Below, one piece after another: positions 25,726-34,099 of a stretch of 64,000 nt of DNA. This stretch comes from Palsa-504 sp963744575 (GTDB taxonomy: Bacteria; Actinomycetota; Actinomycetes; Streptosporangiales; Streptosporangiaceae), in assembly GCA_963744575.1 (NCBI GenBank), contig CAVUUF010000019.1, positions 36,103 through 100,102 of the forward strand, read 5' to 3'. Both the position numbers and the translations under genes were made by a program. The stretch's first letter is position 1; each line of letters opens with the position of its first letter. The notes beneath the pieces were generated by a model. The model searched no databases. It was not told where the DNA came from and worked only from the letters and a program-made list of their open reading frames with translations.

Positions 25726-26684
25726 CTGTTCACCGCCAAGCCCTGGGCCGCGAGTTCCGGGGTCACCTGAGGTGTTGAACGTCCGCCGGCGCCTCCGGCG
25801 TTCCCGGCGCCCCCGGCGTTCCCGCCCGCGGCGTCGGCCGGCGCTGGCTCCGGCCGGCCCGCCGACCGGCGCTGGGCGTGGAAGGCCAGGATCTGCAGCT
25901 CGATCGAGAGGTCGACCTTCCGCACGTCTACCCCTTCCGGCACGCTCAGCACGAGCGGCGCGAAGTTGAGGATACTCGTGACGCCCGCCGCGACCAGCCG
26001 GTCGCAGACGGCCTGCGCGGACCCGGCCGGGGCGGCGATCACGCCGATCGCGACCTTGTGCCTGGCCACCACGGCCTCGAGCTCGTCGACGTGCCGGACG
26101 GTCAGCCTCGCGATCCTGCTGCCCACGATAGCCGTGTCGCTGTCGAGCATGGCGGCGATCGTGAAGCCGCGGGAAACGAAACCGCCGTAGTTGGCCAGCG
26201 CGCGGCCGAGGTTGCCGGCGCCCACGATGACCACCGGCCAGTCCTGCGTCAGGCCCAGCGTCCTGGACACCTGGTAGACGAGGTAGTCGACGTCGTAGCC
26301 GACCCCCCTGATCCCGTAGGAGCCCAGGTGGGACAGGTCCTTGCGCAGCTTGGCCGAGTTGACTCCCGCGGCGGCGGCGAGTTCCTCGCTGGCCACCGTG
26401 CCGATACCGCGGTCGGCCAGGCTGTACAGCGCGCGCAGGTAGACCGGCAGCCGCGCCACCGTGGCCTCGGGTATGCCGTCGCCCTGGCCGTTCACCTCGG
26501 CCGGGCCCTCGGTTCTCAGCCGGTCATCATTTCTCAGCTGGCCATCATTTCTCGGCTCGCCTTCGATTGCGGGCTGGCCCTCGGTTCCGGGCAGGCCGTT
26601 GGCCCTGGCCCTGACGCTGGCGTTGGCCTGGCCGCTTGTTTCGGCCTGACCGCTGGCTTCTGGCGGCATAGCGTTACTGTGCAT
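25722..26684 (-). CDS. rex: Redox-sensing transcriptional repressor Rex
   Basis: 320 residues. Rex binds its operators when the NADH/NAD+ ratio is low and releases DNA when NADH rises. The winged helix (PEATVARLPVYLRALYSL, SAKLRKDLSHLGSYG) is followed by a Rossmann fold with VVIVGAGNLGRALANYGGF, and the domain-swapped C-terminal helix region ends around HAQRRSAG. The first about 68 residues are a Gln/Asn/Gly/Glu-rich low-complexity leader and the tail is Gly/Ala/Asn-rich; both are longer than in Streptomyces Rex. A Rex operator lies upstream (26776-26795), indicating autoregulation of rex-hemACDB. Confidence 0.95.
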   Translation of the reverse strand: MHSNAMPPEASGQAETSGQANASVRARANGLPGTEGQPAIEGEPRNDGQLRNDDRLRTEGPAEVNGQGDGIPEATVARLPVYLRALYSLADRGIGTVASEELAAAAGVNSAKLRKDLSHLGSYGIRGVGYDVDYLVYQVSRTLGLTQDWPVVIVGAGNLGRALANYGGFVSRGFTIAAMLDSDTAIVGSRIARLTVRHVDELEAVVARHKVAIGVIAAPAGSAQAVCDRLVAAGVTSILNFAPLVLSVPEGVDVRKVDLSIELQILAFHAQRRSAGRPEPAPADAAGGNAGGAGNAGGAGGRSTPQVTPELAAQGLAVNR

Positions 26685-26998
26685 CGCGGCAGCGCTCCTG
26701 GGGTTGGGCCCTTGGGGTTGGGGTCAAGGCGGCGGTAAGAGCCCGCGTCAGCCGACGTCATTCCCACGGTACGCCTTTGTGCATCAATTCACAAAGTGAC
26801 GCAGGTGACGCTGCGCCCCTCGTCCGCGCGAAGCCCCGGCCCGACAGCCCTGGTCAGGGGCTTAGTGAGGGTCTGATAACTGGGCGAGTTCGGCGGGGGT
26901 GCCCGGGACTGGCGCGGTGATGGCGTCGTGGCTGGCGGCCGATGGTGCCGGGGTGCGCTGTGGTGCCTGGGTGGCGCGTGATGCGGTGCCGGGCGGGA
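26685..26998. other. Non-coding region upstream of rex
   Basis: Contains the Rex operator (26776-26795) and presumably the rex-hem promoter. From about 26880 to 26998 the sequence is G/T-rich and leads into the foldback repeat; no gene was recognised. Confidence 0.6.
26776..26795. promoter_or_regulatory. Rex operator (ROP) upstream of rex-hemACDB
   Basis: TTTGTG and CACAAA arms separated by eight bases (catcaatt), matching the known Rex site TTGTGAA-N4-TTCACAA in arm sequence and spacing, with one change in the left inner half. It lies 92 bases upstream of the rex start codon. Confidence 0.85.
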
Positions 26999-27082
26999 TT
27001 AGCGGGGAGGATCGGGGTTCCCGGGAGACTTTGGTGCCCTGGGGTTGCCCGGATCCTCCCGGGAACCCGGATCCTCCCGGAA
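26995..27082. repeat. Dispersed foldback repeat, copy 1
   Basis: Outer arms (ggggaggatcggggttcccg at 27004-27023; the opposite arm ccggatcctcccgggaaccc spans 27049-27068, with a further ggatcctcccgg) can pair to form a long hairpin around the loop actttggtgccctggggttg. A second copy in opposite orientation is at 43352-43440, with about 80 percent identity by eye and the same central GGCACCAAAGTCTCC. This copy covers the 3' end of the glutaredoxin-like gene. Confidence 0.8.
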
Positions 27083-27346
27083 ACTCCGTGCCTTGGGCTG
27101 GCCGAGCGCGTCCCGGAGCCGGGCCTCCCTCAGCCGCCAGAAGTCGATCTGCACCCCGTCGACGAGGGTCACCGGGATCTTGTCCCAGTATTCGCGCATG
27201 TCATCGGGCGACGCGGTGATGTCGCGTTCCTCCCAGCCGACGCCCAGGTCGGCGGCGACCCGCTCGATCACCGCCCGCGCGTCGTCGCACAGGTGACACC
27301 CCGGCCGACCGAGCAGCGTGATCCTGGCCACGCTAACCGCCGTCAT
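26999..27346 (-). CDS. Glutaredoxin-like (DUF836-type) thiol protein with repeat-derived tail
   Basis: 115 residues from ATG 27346. ITLLGRPGCHLCDDARAVIE carries a CxxC redox site, and VDGVQIDFWRL is the C-terminal strand-helix of the small glutaredoxin-like fold. The normal domain ends near residue 80. The last about 30 residues (FREDPGSREDPGNPRAPKSP...) are encoded by the foldback repeat and are repetitive and charged, so they probably are not part of the original protein. The gene overlaps the upstream membrane-protein gene by 14 bases. Confidence 0.8.
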   Translation of the reverse strand: MTAVSVARITLLGRPGCHLCDDARAVIERVAADLGVGWEERDITASPDDMREYWDKIPVTLVDGVQIDFWRLREARLRDALGQPKARSFREDPGSREDPGNPRAPKSPGNPDPPR

Positions 27347-28712
27347 GACGCCGCCCCGCCGACGGCATCTGGCGCCGGTCAAGTCCTTCGTAACGCGGCT
27401 GGTAGGGACGCTGCGGCCGGGTAGGGGGCAGCGGCTGCGGCCGTGGCGGCGGTCGGCCAGGCAACCCGCCAGGGGGCAACCCGCCAGGCGGTGGCGTCCG
27501 CGCTCCGGGCGGCTGCGGGCTGGGCAGCGGCGCGATCTTGGCGTACTTGAGCCGCAGTTCGATGACGTTGGTGGCGAGCACGCACGATCTGCGTTCGGCC
27601 ACGAAGCGCTGCATGCAGGGCTGGTTCTCGTGGCTCTCGAACGCCGCGCGGTCGCGGTAGATCTCGTAGAAGATCCGCTGCAGCGGAGCGTTCGGCACCA
27701 GGTGGATGACGTACACCAGGGTGTCCGGTTCGCCGGTCCCGACCTCTTCCGCCGTCTGCTCGGCGAGCCGGTCGAAGTCGGCCACCCGGTCCTCGAGCAG
27801 CGTGAAGATCAGGATCCGGCCGTACGGCCTGGCCGGCGTGGCCGCCGGGGCGGGCGGGCCGGGGCGGCCGGTCACGGCGCCGGGCATGCCGTCGTGCTGG
27901 CCGTAGGTCAGGTACTGCCCGCCGGAGAGGTGGCCGCCGGCGCGCCCGTAGGGCCCGCTGCCGTCGGGCCGGCCCTGGTACCGGTCCCCGTCATCCCGCA
28001 CGCCGTCTCCTTCGCTAGCAGCCGTCCGGGACGGTTCCCCGACCCGGCTGGCACCGAACCATACGAGCGCCGCCGCCAGCATGCACAGCAGCGGATACGC
28101 CGCCGCGGCCGGGAGCGCGAAGCGCAACCCGGCCGTCATCAGCGCGGCGAGACCGACCGGGACGACCGCCGCCAGCGCCCGGCCGGTGCTCGCCAGCCCG
28201 GTAGCCGCCAGCCCGGTAGCCGCCAGCCCGGTAGCCGCCAGCACCGTGCTCGCCAGCACGGCCACGACCGCCATGGCCTGCGCCGCGTTCAGCGCGTAAT
28301 GCGCGATCGGCTGGAAGTGCGGGCCGGTGAGCGGCCAGGCCTTACCGAACGGCTCGGCGCTGAGCGGGTCGGTGGCCAGGATCACCGAGACCACCACGGT
28401 CAGCGCGCCCGATACCAGCCGCGCGCCGAACCTGACCGCCTCCCACCCCGCGACCAGCTCGACCAGGCCCCAGGCCAGCCACAGCGGCGCCAGCACCAGC
28501 GCGAACAGCTGCACGACCCGGAAGGTGTCCGGGCCGAAACCGCGGCCGAAGCCCATGCTCTGCGCCGCGAGCGCGATGGTCAGCCCCAGGGTCGCGGCCG
28601 TCCACGCGACGAAGCAGATCTGCGGATGGCGGACGCACCGCCCGGCGAGCATGCCGGTCCCCACGGCCGCGACCAGCACGCCCGCGAACCCGACCAGCAC
28701 CGGGAGAGACAT
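27333..28712 (-). CDS. Multi-pass membrane protein with C-terminal ABM-like monooxygenase domain
   Basis: 459 residues. The first about 240 form roughly seven transmembrane helices. A Gly/Arg/Asp-rich linker follows, then about 100 residues (RILIFTLLEDRVADFDRLAEQ to VLATNVIELRLKYAKIAP) that match the antibiotic-biosynthesis monooxygenase (ABM) dimeric alpha-beta fold, including YEIYRDRAAFESHENQPCMQRF. The C-terminal about 60 residues are Pro/Gly/Arg-rich. ABM domains are usually small soluble proteins; fusion to a membrane module is unusual. TAGGAG precedes the ATG. Function unknown. Confidence 0.7.
   Translation of the reverse strand: MSLPVLVGFAGVLVAAVGTGMLAGRCVRHPQICFVAWTAATLGLTIALAAQSMGFGRGFGPDTFRVVQLFALVLAPLWLAWGLVELVAGWEAVRFGARLVSGALTVVVSVILATDPLSAEPFGKAWPLTGPHFQPIAHYALNAAQAMAVVAVLASTVLAATGLAATGLAATGLASTGRALAAVVPVGLAALMTAGLRFALPAAAAYPLLCMLAAALVWFGASRVGEPSRTAASEGDGVRDDGDRYQGRPDGSGPYGRAGGHLSGGQYLTYGQHDGMPGAVTGRPGPPAPAATPARPYGRILIFTLLEDRVADFDRLAEQTAEEVGTGEPDTLVYVIHLVPNAPLQRIFYEIYRDRAAFESHENQPCMQRFVAERRSCVLATNVIELRLKYAKIAPLPSPQPPGARTPPPGGLPPGGLPGRPPPRPQPLPPTRPQRPYQPRYEGLDRRQMPSAGRRHDGG
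28191..28235. repeat. Three perfect 15-bp tandem repeats inside the ABM-membrane gene
   Basis: Unit cgccagcccggtagc repeated three times without a mismatch, flanked by degenerate units, encoding LAATG repeats within a predicted membrane helix. Confidence 0.85.
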
Positions 28713-28766
28713 CAGCTCCTATGGTGCCCGGTACCCGGCTCCGCCGGGACCGGGATCCGGGAGTCG

Positions 28767-28865
28767 TTACTTCTTGTTCCGGCGCTGGATGCGGGTCTTC
28801 TTGAGCAGCTTGCGGTGCTTCTTCTTGGCCATGCGCTTGCGACGCTTCTTGATGACAGACCCCAC
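28767..28865 (-). CDS. 32-residue bS22-like (AURKAIP1/COX24 domain) ribosomal protein
   Basis: GTG start at 28865 with AAGAAGGG upstream; it begins MGSVIKKRRKRMAKKKHRK and continues LLKKTRIQRRNKK. Extremely basic. This is the tiny conserved actinobacterial protein with the AURKAIP1/COX24 domain, found as bS22 on mycobacterial ribosomes. The sequence is essentially identical to Streptomyces versions. It sits next to the excisionase-type regulator as in Streptomyces. Confidence 0.93.
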   Translation of the reverse strand: MGSVIKKRRKRMAKKKHRKLLKKTRIQRRNKK

Positions 28866-29002
28866 GGGACCACCCTTCTTAGGCACTGCGGATGACGGGT
28901 ACGCCAACCCGCTCGCCCGGTGAGGGCGGCTGGACACACACACCCAAGGAAAGAGGTTACCTCCGAACCGGGGTGCAAGGGCGGCCGAACGCTACCACGC
29001 AG

Positions 29003-29041
29003 CCGCGCCAGCCAGGCCCCTGGAGGGCCTGGCTGGCGCGG
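29003..29041 (-). terminator. Strong hairpin terminator after the excisionase-type regulator gene
   Basis: A perfect 17-bp stem (29003-29019 with 29025-29041) and five-base loop ctgga, placed 19 bases after the stop of the helix-turn-helix gene. No T-tract follows, but the stem is among the strongest in the window. Confidence 0.75.
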
Positions 29042-29059
29042 CCCGGAACCGGGCTGGGC

Positions 29060-29260
29060 TCAACCGGTACCGACGAAGGCGGCCTTCAGGTACTGGTTGA
29101 CGGCCGCTTCCGGTACCCGGAAGGAGCGTCCGACGCGGATCGCTTCCAGTTCGCCGGAGTGCACCAGGCGATACACGGTCATCTTCGACACGCGCATGAT
29201 CAAGGCCACTTCGGCGACGGTGAGAAACCTGACGTCGCTTAGGGGGGTTTCGCTTGCCAT
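29060..29260 (-). CDS. Excisionase/BldC-type helix-turn-helix DNA-binding protein
   Basis: 66 residues from ATG 29260 (GAAGAGG upstream). LTVAEVALIMRVSKMTVYRLVHSG is a MerR/excisionase winged helix and IRVGRSFRVPEAAVNQYL the wing. This is the conserved actinobacterial regulator located between proC and the bS22-like gene. A longer frame to 29464 exists but its first 68 residues have no family character. Single-domain proteins of this type bind DNA and influence development or transcription; the target is unknown here. Confidence 0.88.
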   Translation of the reverse strand: MASETPLSDVRFLTVAEVALIMRVSKMTVYRLVHSGELEAIRVGRSFRVPEAAVNQYLKAAFVGTG

Positions 29261-29535
29261 CGCTTTGCCTCTTCCGTACGAACCCGAGCACTTGACGGGA
29301 TTCGGCGCACCAGTCACGTACGTCTCCAGGGTAAGTCCCGTACAGAAAAGAGCAACCCCCGTCCGTAGCCTCATTGTTGTTACTTTTGCCCGCGACGATC
29401 CGGCCGCCCGCGCCGGAATCTCCGTTCCCCGTGCTGAGCTGCCTCTTTTGTTATCGGCTGACATCCGTCAGCGGAGAACAGCAGTGCGCGGAAAACTCAC
29501 CGCCTGACCTGCATGCACGTTCACTTGCATGGTCG

Positions 29536-30714
29536 TCACATGGGGGCAGGCAGCCCGTGGTGGGCAAATACGGCCCGGCAGGTGTCGATGATCGCGGCGT
29601 CAACGGGGTCGCCGGGATCGATCCCCGCGGCGATCGGAATGTACTCGGCGGTTTCGCCGTCGGTCATCCGGGTGGGCGCGTTCTCGCCGGTTCGCTCGGC
29701 GGCCAGCGCTCGCCAGGCGGCCGGGACCGGCTGGCCGGGATCGACCGGATCGCCCGCGGCCACGGCGAGCAGGTGCGTCCACGATCTCGGCACGACCTGG
29801 ACGAGCTGGTACCCGCCGCCGCCGGTGAGCAGCCATTTCCCGCCGGTGACCTCGTGCGCCAGGTCGTGCACCATCAGCTGGGCCCGCCGTTGCGCGTCGA
29901 TGCTGAGCTGGAGGTTGGCCAGCGGGTCGAGCCGGTGGCTGTCGCAGCCGTGCTGGCTGACCAGCACCTCGGGCGCGAACGCGCGCAGCAGGGGCGGCAC
30001 CACCGCGTCGAACGCGCGCAGCCAGCCCGCGTCACCGGTGCCGGCGGGCAGCGCCACGTTGACCGCGTAGCCCCGGCCGTCCCCCGAACCGGTCTCCGAG
30101 GCCAGCCCGGTGCCGGGAAACAGGGTGGCCGGGTGCTCGTGCAGGCTGATGGTCAGCACCCGGGGGTCGTCGTAGAAGGCCGCCTGCACCCCGTCCCCGT
30201 GGTGCACGTCCAGGTCCACGTAGGCGATCCGGTGCGCGCCCTGCGCCAGCATCCACCTGATCGCGATGGCCGGGTCGTTGTAGACGCAGAAGCCGCTGGC
30301 CGACCGGCGCATCGCGTGGTGCAGGCCGCCCGCGATGTTCGCCGCATGGCCGGTCTCGCCGCGCCAGACCGCGCGGGCCGCCGCGAGGGTGGCCCCGGCC
30401 ACCAGCGCGGACGCCTCGTGCATCCGTGCGAAGACGGGGTTGTCCGGGGTGCCGAGCCCGTACCGGCCGTTGGCCCGGCCGTTCAGGCCGGCCTGCCGCA
30501 CCGCTTCGATGTAGTCCGCGTCGTGCACCAGCTCGAGCTCGGTCATCGTCGCCGGCTGGGGGGTGCGCACCGTCACGTCCTGGCGGGCCAGCACGCCGAG
30601 CTCGCGGGCCAGCGCGATCGTCAGCTCCACCCGCACCGGGGCCAGCGGGTGACCGGGGCCGAAGTCGTACCCGGTCAGGCGCTCATCCCAGATCAGCGTG
30701 AGCGACCCGCCCAC
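29536..30714 (-). CDS. acuC: Acetoin utilization protein AcuC / histone-deacetylase family
   Basis: 392 residues starting at GTG 30714, which overlaps the proC stop by one base (TAGTG). The zinc deacetylase motifs are present: DERLTGYDFGPGHPLAP at the N-terminus, YVDLDVHHGDGVQAAFYDD with the metal-binding Asp and His, and SQHGCDSHRLDPL. AcuC removes acetyl groups from lysines (for example on acetyl-CoA synthetase). Conserved downstream of proC in actinomycetes. Confidence 0.92.
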   Translation of the reverse strand: MGGSLTLIWDERLTGYDFGPGHPLAPVRVELTIALARELGVLARQDVTVRTPQPATMTELELVHDADYIEAVRQAGLNGRANGRYGLGTPDNPVFARMHEASALVAGATLAAARAVWRGETGHAANIAGGLHHAMRRSASGFCVYNDPAIAIRWMLAQGAHRIAYVDLDVHHGDGVQAAFYDDPRVLTISLHEHPATLFPGTGLASETGSGDGRGYAVNVALPAGTGDAGWLRAFDAVVPPLLRAFAPEVLVSQHGCDSHRLDPLANLQLSIDAQRRAQLMVHDLAHEVTGGKWLLTGGGGYQLVQVVPRSWTHLLAVAAGDPVDPGQPVPAAWRALAAERTGENAPTRMTDGETAEYIPIAAGIDPGDPVDAAIIDTCRAVFAHHGLPAPM

Positions 30715-31508
30715 TACTGGGCCCCGAGTTCGCGGCCCCGGTCCCGGGCTGCCTCGATGGCCGCCAGGAACGCGGCCCGCACCCCGTGCCGCTCCAGTTC
30801 CCTGATGGCCGAGATGGTGGTCCCGCCGGGCGAGGTGACCGCCTCGCGAAGGATCACCGGGTGCTCACCCGAATCACGCAGCATGGTGGCCGCGCCGTAG
30901 ACCGCCTGGATGACCATCTCCAGCGCGGCGCCGCGCGCCATGCCGAGCAGGATGCCGGCGTCCACCATCGACTCGACCAGGTAGTACACGTACGCCGGGC
31001 CGCTGCCGGACAGCGCGGTGGCGGCGTCCTGCTGCGATTCGGGAATCCGCAGCACCTTGCCGACCGGGCGGAGCAGCTCCTCCGCCCGGCGCAGGTGCTC
31101 CTCGCCGGCCTGGGCTCCGGCGGAGATCACGCTCATCGCCTCGTCGACGAGCACCGGCGTGTTCGACATCACCCGGACCACGGGTACCTCGCCGGGCAGC
31201 CGCCGGGAGATGAACGCCGTGGTGATCCCGGCCGCGACCGAGATCACCAGGGTGCCCGCGGGCAGCACCGGCGCTATCTCCTCCAGCAGCCTGCCCATGT
31301 CCTGCGGCTTGACCGCCAGCACCAGGGTGTCCGCCATCTTCGCGGCCGAGGCGGCGTCGGTGACCTGCACCCCGTAGCGGTCGCGCAGCCCGGCCGCCCG
31401 GTCCTCGCGCCGGACCGCCGCCACCACCGCCGACGGGGGCCGGCCCGCGCGCAGCAGGCCGGACAGCAGCGCCTCGCCCATCTTGCCGGTGCCCAGGATC
31501 GCGATCAT
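30714..31508 (-). CDS. proC: Pyrroline-5-carboxylate reductase
   Basis: 264 residues. ProC makes the last step of proline synthesis with NADPH. The Rossmann start IAILGTGKMGEALLSGLLRAG, VKPQDM, VRVMSNTPVLV, ALSGSGPAYVYYLVE and TSPGGTTISAIRELE are all present. The ATG overlaps the stop of the proline dehydrogenase gene by 4 bases. The pairing of a synthetic and a catabolic enzyme that share P5C in one operon is normal in actinomycetes. Confidence 0.95.
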   Translation of the reverse strand: MIAILGTGKMGEALLSGLLRAGRPPSAVVAAVRREDRAAGLRDRYGVQVTDAASAAKMADTLVLAVKPQDMGRLLEEIAPVLPAGTLVISVAAGITTAFISRRLPGEVPVVRVMSNTPVLVDEAMSVISAGAQAGEEHLRRAEELLRPVGKVLRIPESQQDAATALSGSGPAYVYYLVESMVDAGILLGMARGAALEMVIQAVYGAATMLRDSGEHPVILREAVTSPGGTTISAIRELERHGVRAAFLAAIEAARDRGRELGAQ

Positions 31509-32431
31509 GACTTGCTCCCCAGCGAGCGGAGGAAGAACGCCAGGTTCCGGGGCCGTTCGGCCAGCCTGCGTATCAGGTAGGCGTACCAGTCGCCGCCGTA
31601 GGGGAGGTAAACGCGCACCCGCGCGCCGGTGTCGGCCAGCCGCCGCTGCTCGGCCGGGCGGATGCCGTAGAGCATCTGGTACTCGAAGCTGTCCGGGGCG
31701 CGCCCGGTCAGCAGGGCCAGCGACCCGGTGATCTGGACCAGCCGCGGGTCGTGCGTGGCCAGCATCGGGTAGCCCGGCCCGTTCATCAGGATCCGCAGGC
31801 AGCGGGCGTACGAGGAGTCGACGTCGCGGCGGGCGGCGAAGGCGACGCTGTCCGGCTCGTCGTAGGCGCCCTTGCACAGCCGGACCCGGACCCCGTAGGC
31901 GGTCAGCGCGCGGCAGTCCGCCTCGCTGCGCCGCAGGCAGGCCTGGACCACGCAGCCGAGGTCGGGGTAGTCCGCCCGCAGCCGGGCCGCGATCCGCAGC
32001 GTCGGCTCGATCGCCGCGAACTCCTCGGCGTCCAGCGTCACCGTGGTGCCCGCCTCGCGTGCGGCCGCGCAGATCCCGCGGATGTTCTCCGCCGCGGTCC
32101 TGGTGCCGAGGAACAGCCCGACCGCGGTCGGCTTCACCGACACCTCCGCCGCCCCGCCCTCGGTCAGGCCCTCGGCGCCGAGCTTGCCGACCAGCTGGAT
32201 GTACTCGTCGGTGACCGCCGCGGCCTGCGCCGGGTCCTTGGTGTCCTCGCCCAAGTAGTCCACCGTGACCAGCAGGCCGGCCGTGCGCAGCGTCCGGGTC
32301 ACCCGGACCGCGTCGTCGGCGGTCTCGCCCGCCACGTAGTTCTCGACGATGGCGCGCGTCTGCGGCGCGGTCGTGATGAGCTGACGCAGCCGGTTACTGG
32401 CTGACGCCGCGAGCAGGGCCCTGCGCAGCAC
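31505..32431 (-). CDS. Proline dehydrogenase (monofunctional)
   Basis: 308 residues. It oxidises proline to P5C using FAD on the membrane-associated side. The TIM-barrel markers are VTVDYLGEDTK, VSVKPTAVGL, VTLDAEEFAAIEPTL, VRLCKGAYDEPDS, MLATHDPRLV, FEYQMLYGIRP and the C-terminal YLPYGGDWYAYLIRRLAERP, which binds the proline carboxylate. There is no C-terminal P5C dehydrogenase domain. GTG start with GGAGGAGG upstream. Confidence 0.94.
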   Translation of the reverse strand: MLRRALLAASASNRLRQLITTAPQTRAIVENYVAGETADDAVRVTRTLRTAGLLVTVDYLGEDTKDPAQAAAVTDEYIQLVGKLGAEGLTEGGAAEVSVKPTAVGLFLGTRTAAENIRGICAAAREAGTTVTLDAEEFAAIEPTLRIAARLRADYPDLGCVVQACLRRSEADCRALTAYGVRVRLCKGAYDEPDSVAFAARRDVDSSYARCLRILMNGPGYPMLATHDPRLVQITGSLALLTGRAPDSFEYQMLYGIRPAEQRRLADTGARVRVYLPYGGDWYAYLIRRLAERPRNLAFFLRSLGSKS

Positions 32432-32464
32432 GGCGGCCTGACCTCCTCCTTCGTTCGGAAATCC

Positions 32465-33544
32465 CTAGACTATCTGCCGCCGCCGCAGCGTCACCTGTAC
32501 TGCTCCGCCGGCGTCCGGCGGCACGATCACCTCCTGCGCGGCGGCGACGCCGCCCCCGGCACCGGCCAGCAGCGTCGCGTCCACCGGGACGGTGCGCTTG
32601 ATCAGGGCCAGCCCGATCGGGCCGAGCTCGTAGTGCCGCGCCGCCGACCCGGTGAAGCCGACCGTGGCGCGCTGCTTATCACCGGGCTCACCACCGGGCT
32701 CATCACCGGCCAGCTCGACCGGATCGCCGTGGCCGGGCAGCCGGTCGGCGCTGCCGTCCAGGTGCAGGAAGACCAGCCGGCGCGGCGGGTGGCCGAGGTT
32801 GTGCACCCGGGCCACCGTCTCCTGGCCCCGGTAGCAGCCCTTGTTCAGGTGCACGGCGGTGCCGATCCAGCCGACCTCGTGCGGGATGGTCCGGTGGTCG
32901 GTGTCCAGGCCGAGCCTGGGTACCCAGGCGGCGATCCGCAGCGCCTCGAATGCCCACATGCCCGCCGCCGCCCCCCCTTGCCGTAGCAGGTCACCGGCCA
33001 CTTCGGGCAGCCGGTCCCGCGCCACGACCAGGTCTATGGTGCCGAACGAACCCGGCTCGACCCGGGCGTGCACTCCCGCTCGTTCGGTACCGAGATCGGC
33101 GGCCCCGGGCCCGAGCAGCGTGAGCACCGCGTAGTCCCGGCTGACGTCGGCCACCTCGACCCGGAGCATGAACCGCATCGACTCGAGGAACTCCGCGAGC
33201 GCCGCCGCGGTGCCCGGCTCCACGTGCACCCAGGTCGCGGTGCCGTCGTCGGTCAGCGTCAGGTGGTGTTCCACGTGCCCGGTCGGGCCGAGCACCAGGG
33301 CCTGGGCGCTGCCGCCGGGAGCCAGCCCGTCCAGCTGCTGCGTGGTCAGGCTGTGCAGCCAGCTCAGCCGGTCCGGGCCGGTGATCCGCAGCACGCCGCG
33401 GTTGGACCGGTCGACCACGGCCGCGGACCGGGCGGCCGCGCGCTGCTCGCGCATCGGGTCGCCGTAGTGCGCGGCGACGCCCTCGTCCGGCCAGCCGGCT
33501 TCCACCGCCCCGGCCCGGGCCAGGAGCGGACTGGTGTCAGGCAT
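32465..33544 (-). CDS. ygfZ: YgfZ/GcvT-type folate-binding protein
   Basis: 359 residues. The YgfZ signature KGCYRGQETVARVHNLGH is intact. YgfZ-family proteins support Fe-S cluster enzymes with tetrahydrofolate. The N-terminal GcvT-like region includes DRSNRGVLRITGPDRLSWLHSLTTQ. The start overlaps the stop of the fur-type gene by 8 bases, as in related actinomycetes. Confidence 0.9.
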   Translation of the reverse strand: MPDTSPLLARAGAVEAGWPDEGVAAHYGDPMREQRAAARSAAVVDRSNRGVLRITGPDRLSWLHSLTTQQLDGLAPGGSAQALVLGPTGHVEHHLTLTDDGTATWVHVEPGTAAALAEFLESMRFMLRVEVADVSRDYAVLTLLGPGAADLGTERAGVHARVEPGSFGTIDLVVARDRLPEVAGDLLRQGGAAAGMWAFEALRIAAWVPRLGLDTDHRTIPHEVGWIGTAVHLNKGCYRGQETVARVHNLGHPPRRLVFLHLDGSADRLPGHGDPVELAGDEPGGEPGDKQRATVGFTGSAARHYELGPIGLALIKRTVPVDATLLAGAGGGVAAAQEVIVPPDAGGAVQVTLRRRQIV

Positions 33545-33992
33545 CTGCGGTCCTCCGGCAGCCGGCGCAACGGCCGAAGACCGTGAGGTGACTCACGTCG
33601 GTCTCGAAGCCGTGCTGCTCCTCGAGCATGGTGATCAGCGGCCGGATCGCGTCCGGGCCGACCTCGGTGACCCGGCCGCAGACGCGGCATTTGAGGTGCA
33701 CATGGTCGGCGTCGGCGGCCAGGTGGTACGTGGGCGCCCCGTGGCCGAGGTGGGTGTGGGTGACCATGCCGATCTGCTCGAGCAGCTCGAGCGTGCGGTA
33801 GACGGTGGAGATGTTGACGCCGCGCGCGGTCTGCTGGACCTGGGCGCCGATCTCCTCCGGGGTGCCGTGGTCGAGCCGCGCCACCGCCTCGAGCACGAGC
33901 TGGCGCTGCGGCGTGACCCGGTAGCCGCGGGCTCGCAGCTGCTCGTCCCACCCGCGCACGACCAGGCTGGGGGTCGGTGCCTCCCGGTCCAT
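33537..33992 (-). CDS. Fur-family metal/peroxide-responsive repressor
   Basis: 151 residues from ATG 33992. The DNA-binding helix is RGYRVTPQRQLVLEAVARL and VNISTVYRTLELLEQIGMV. DHVHLKCRVCGRVTEV supplies the regulatory His region and the first CxxC, and FGRCAGCRRT the second CxxC of the structural zinc site. Which metal is sensed cannot be decided from sequence. A longer frame to 34178 reads through the divergent promoter region and was not used. Confidence 0.9.
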   Translation of the reverse strand: MDREAPTPSLVVRGWDEQLRARGYRVTPQRQLVLEAVARLDHGTPEEIGAQVQQTARGVNISTVYRTLELLEQIGMVTHTHLGHGAPTYHLAADADHVHLKCRVCGRVTEVGPDAIRPLITMLEEQHGFETDVSHLTVFGRCAGCRRTADA

Positions 33993-34057
33993 GGGCTCAT
34001 AGTAGTTCGCCCCGGGTCTGGTTCGGCCGGTGTGACCGGCGGCACGGTGAAATCCTC

Positions 34058-34087
34058 TTGCCTGCCCGCCCGCCGCCCGGCTAACGT
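34058..34087 (+). promoter_or_regulatory. Sigma-70-type promoter of a small RNA/ORF unit
   Basis: TTGCCT (34058-34063) and TAACGT (34082-34087) separated by 18 bases, close to the actinomycete housekeeping consensus, immediately upstream of an exceptional ribosome-binding site. Confidence 0.6.
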
Positions 34088-34099
34088 GCGAGGTACGCG

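Noticed and set aside
29261..29464. Longer start for the excisionase-type regulator
   Set aside because: The first 68 residues have no family character and the ribosome-binding site sits before ATG 29260.
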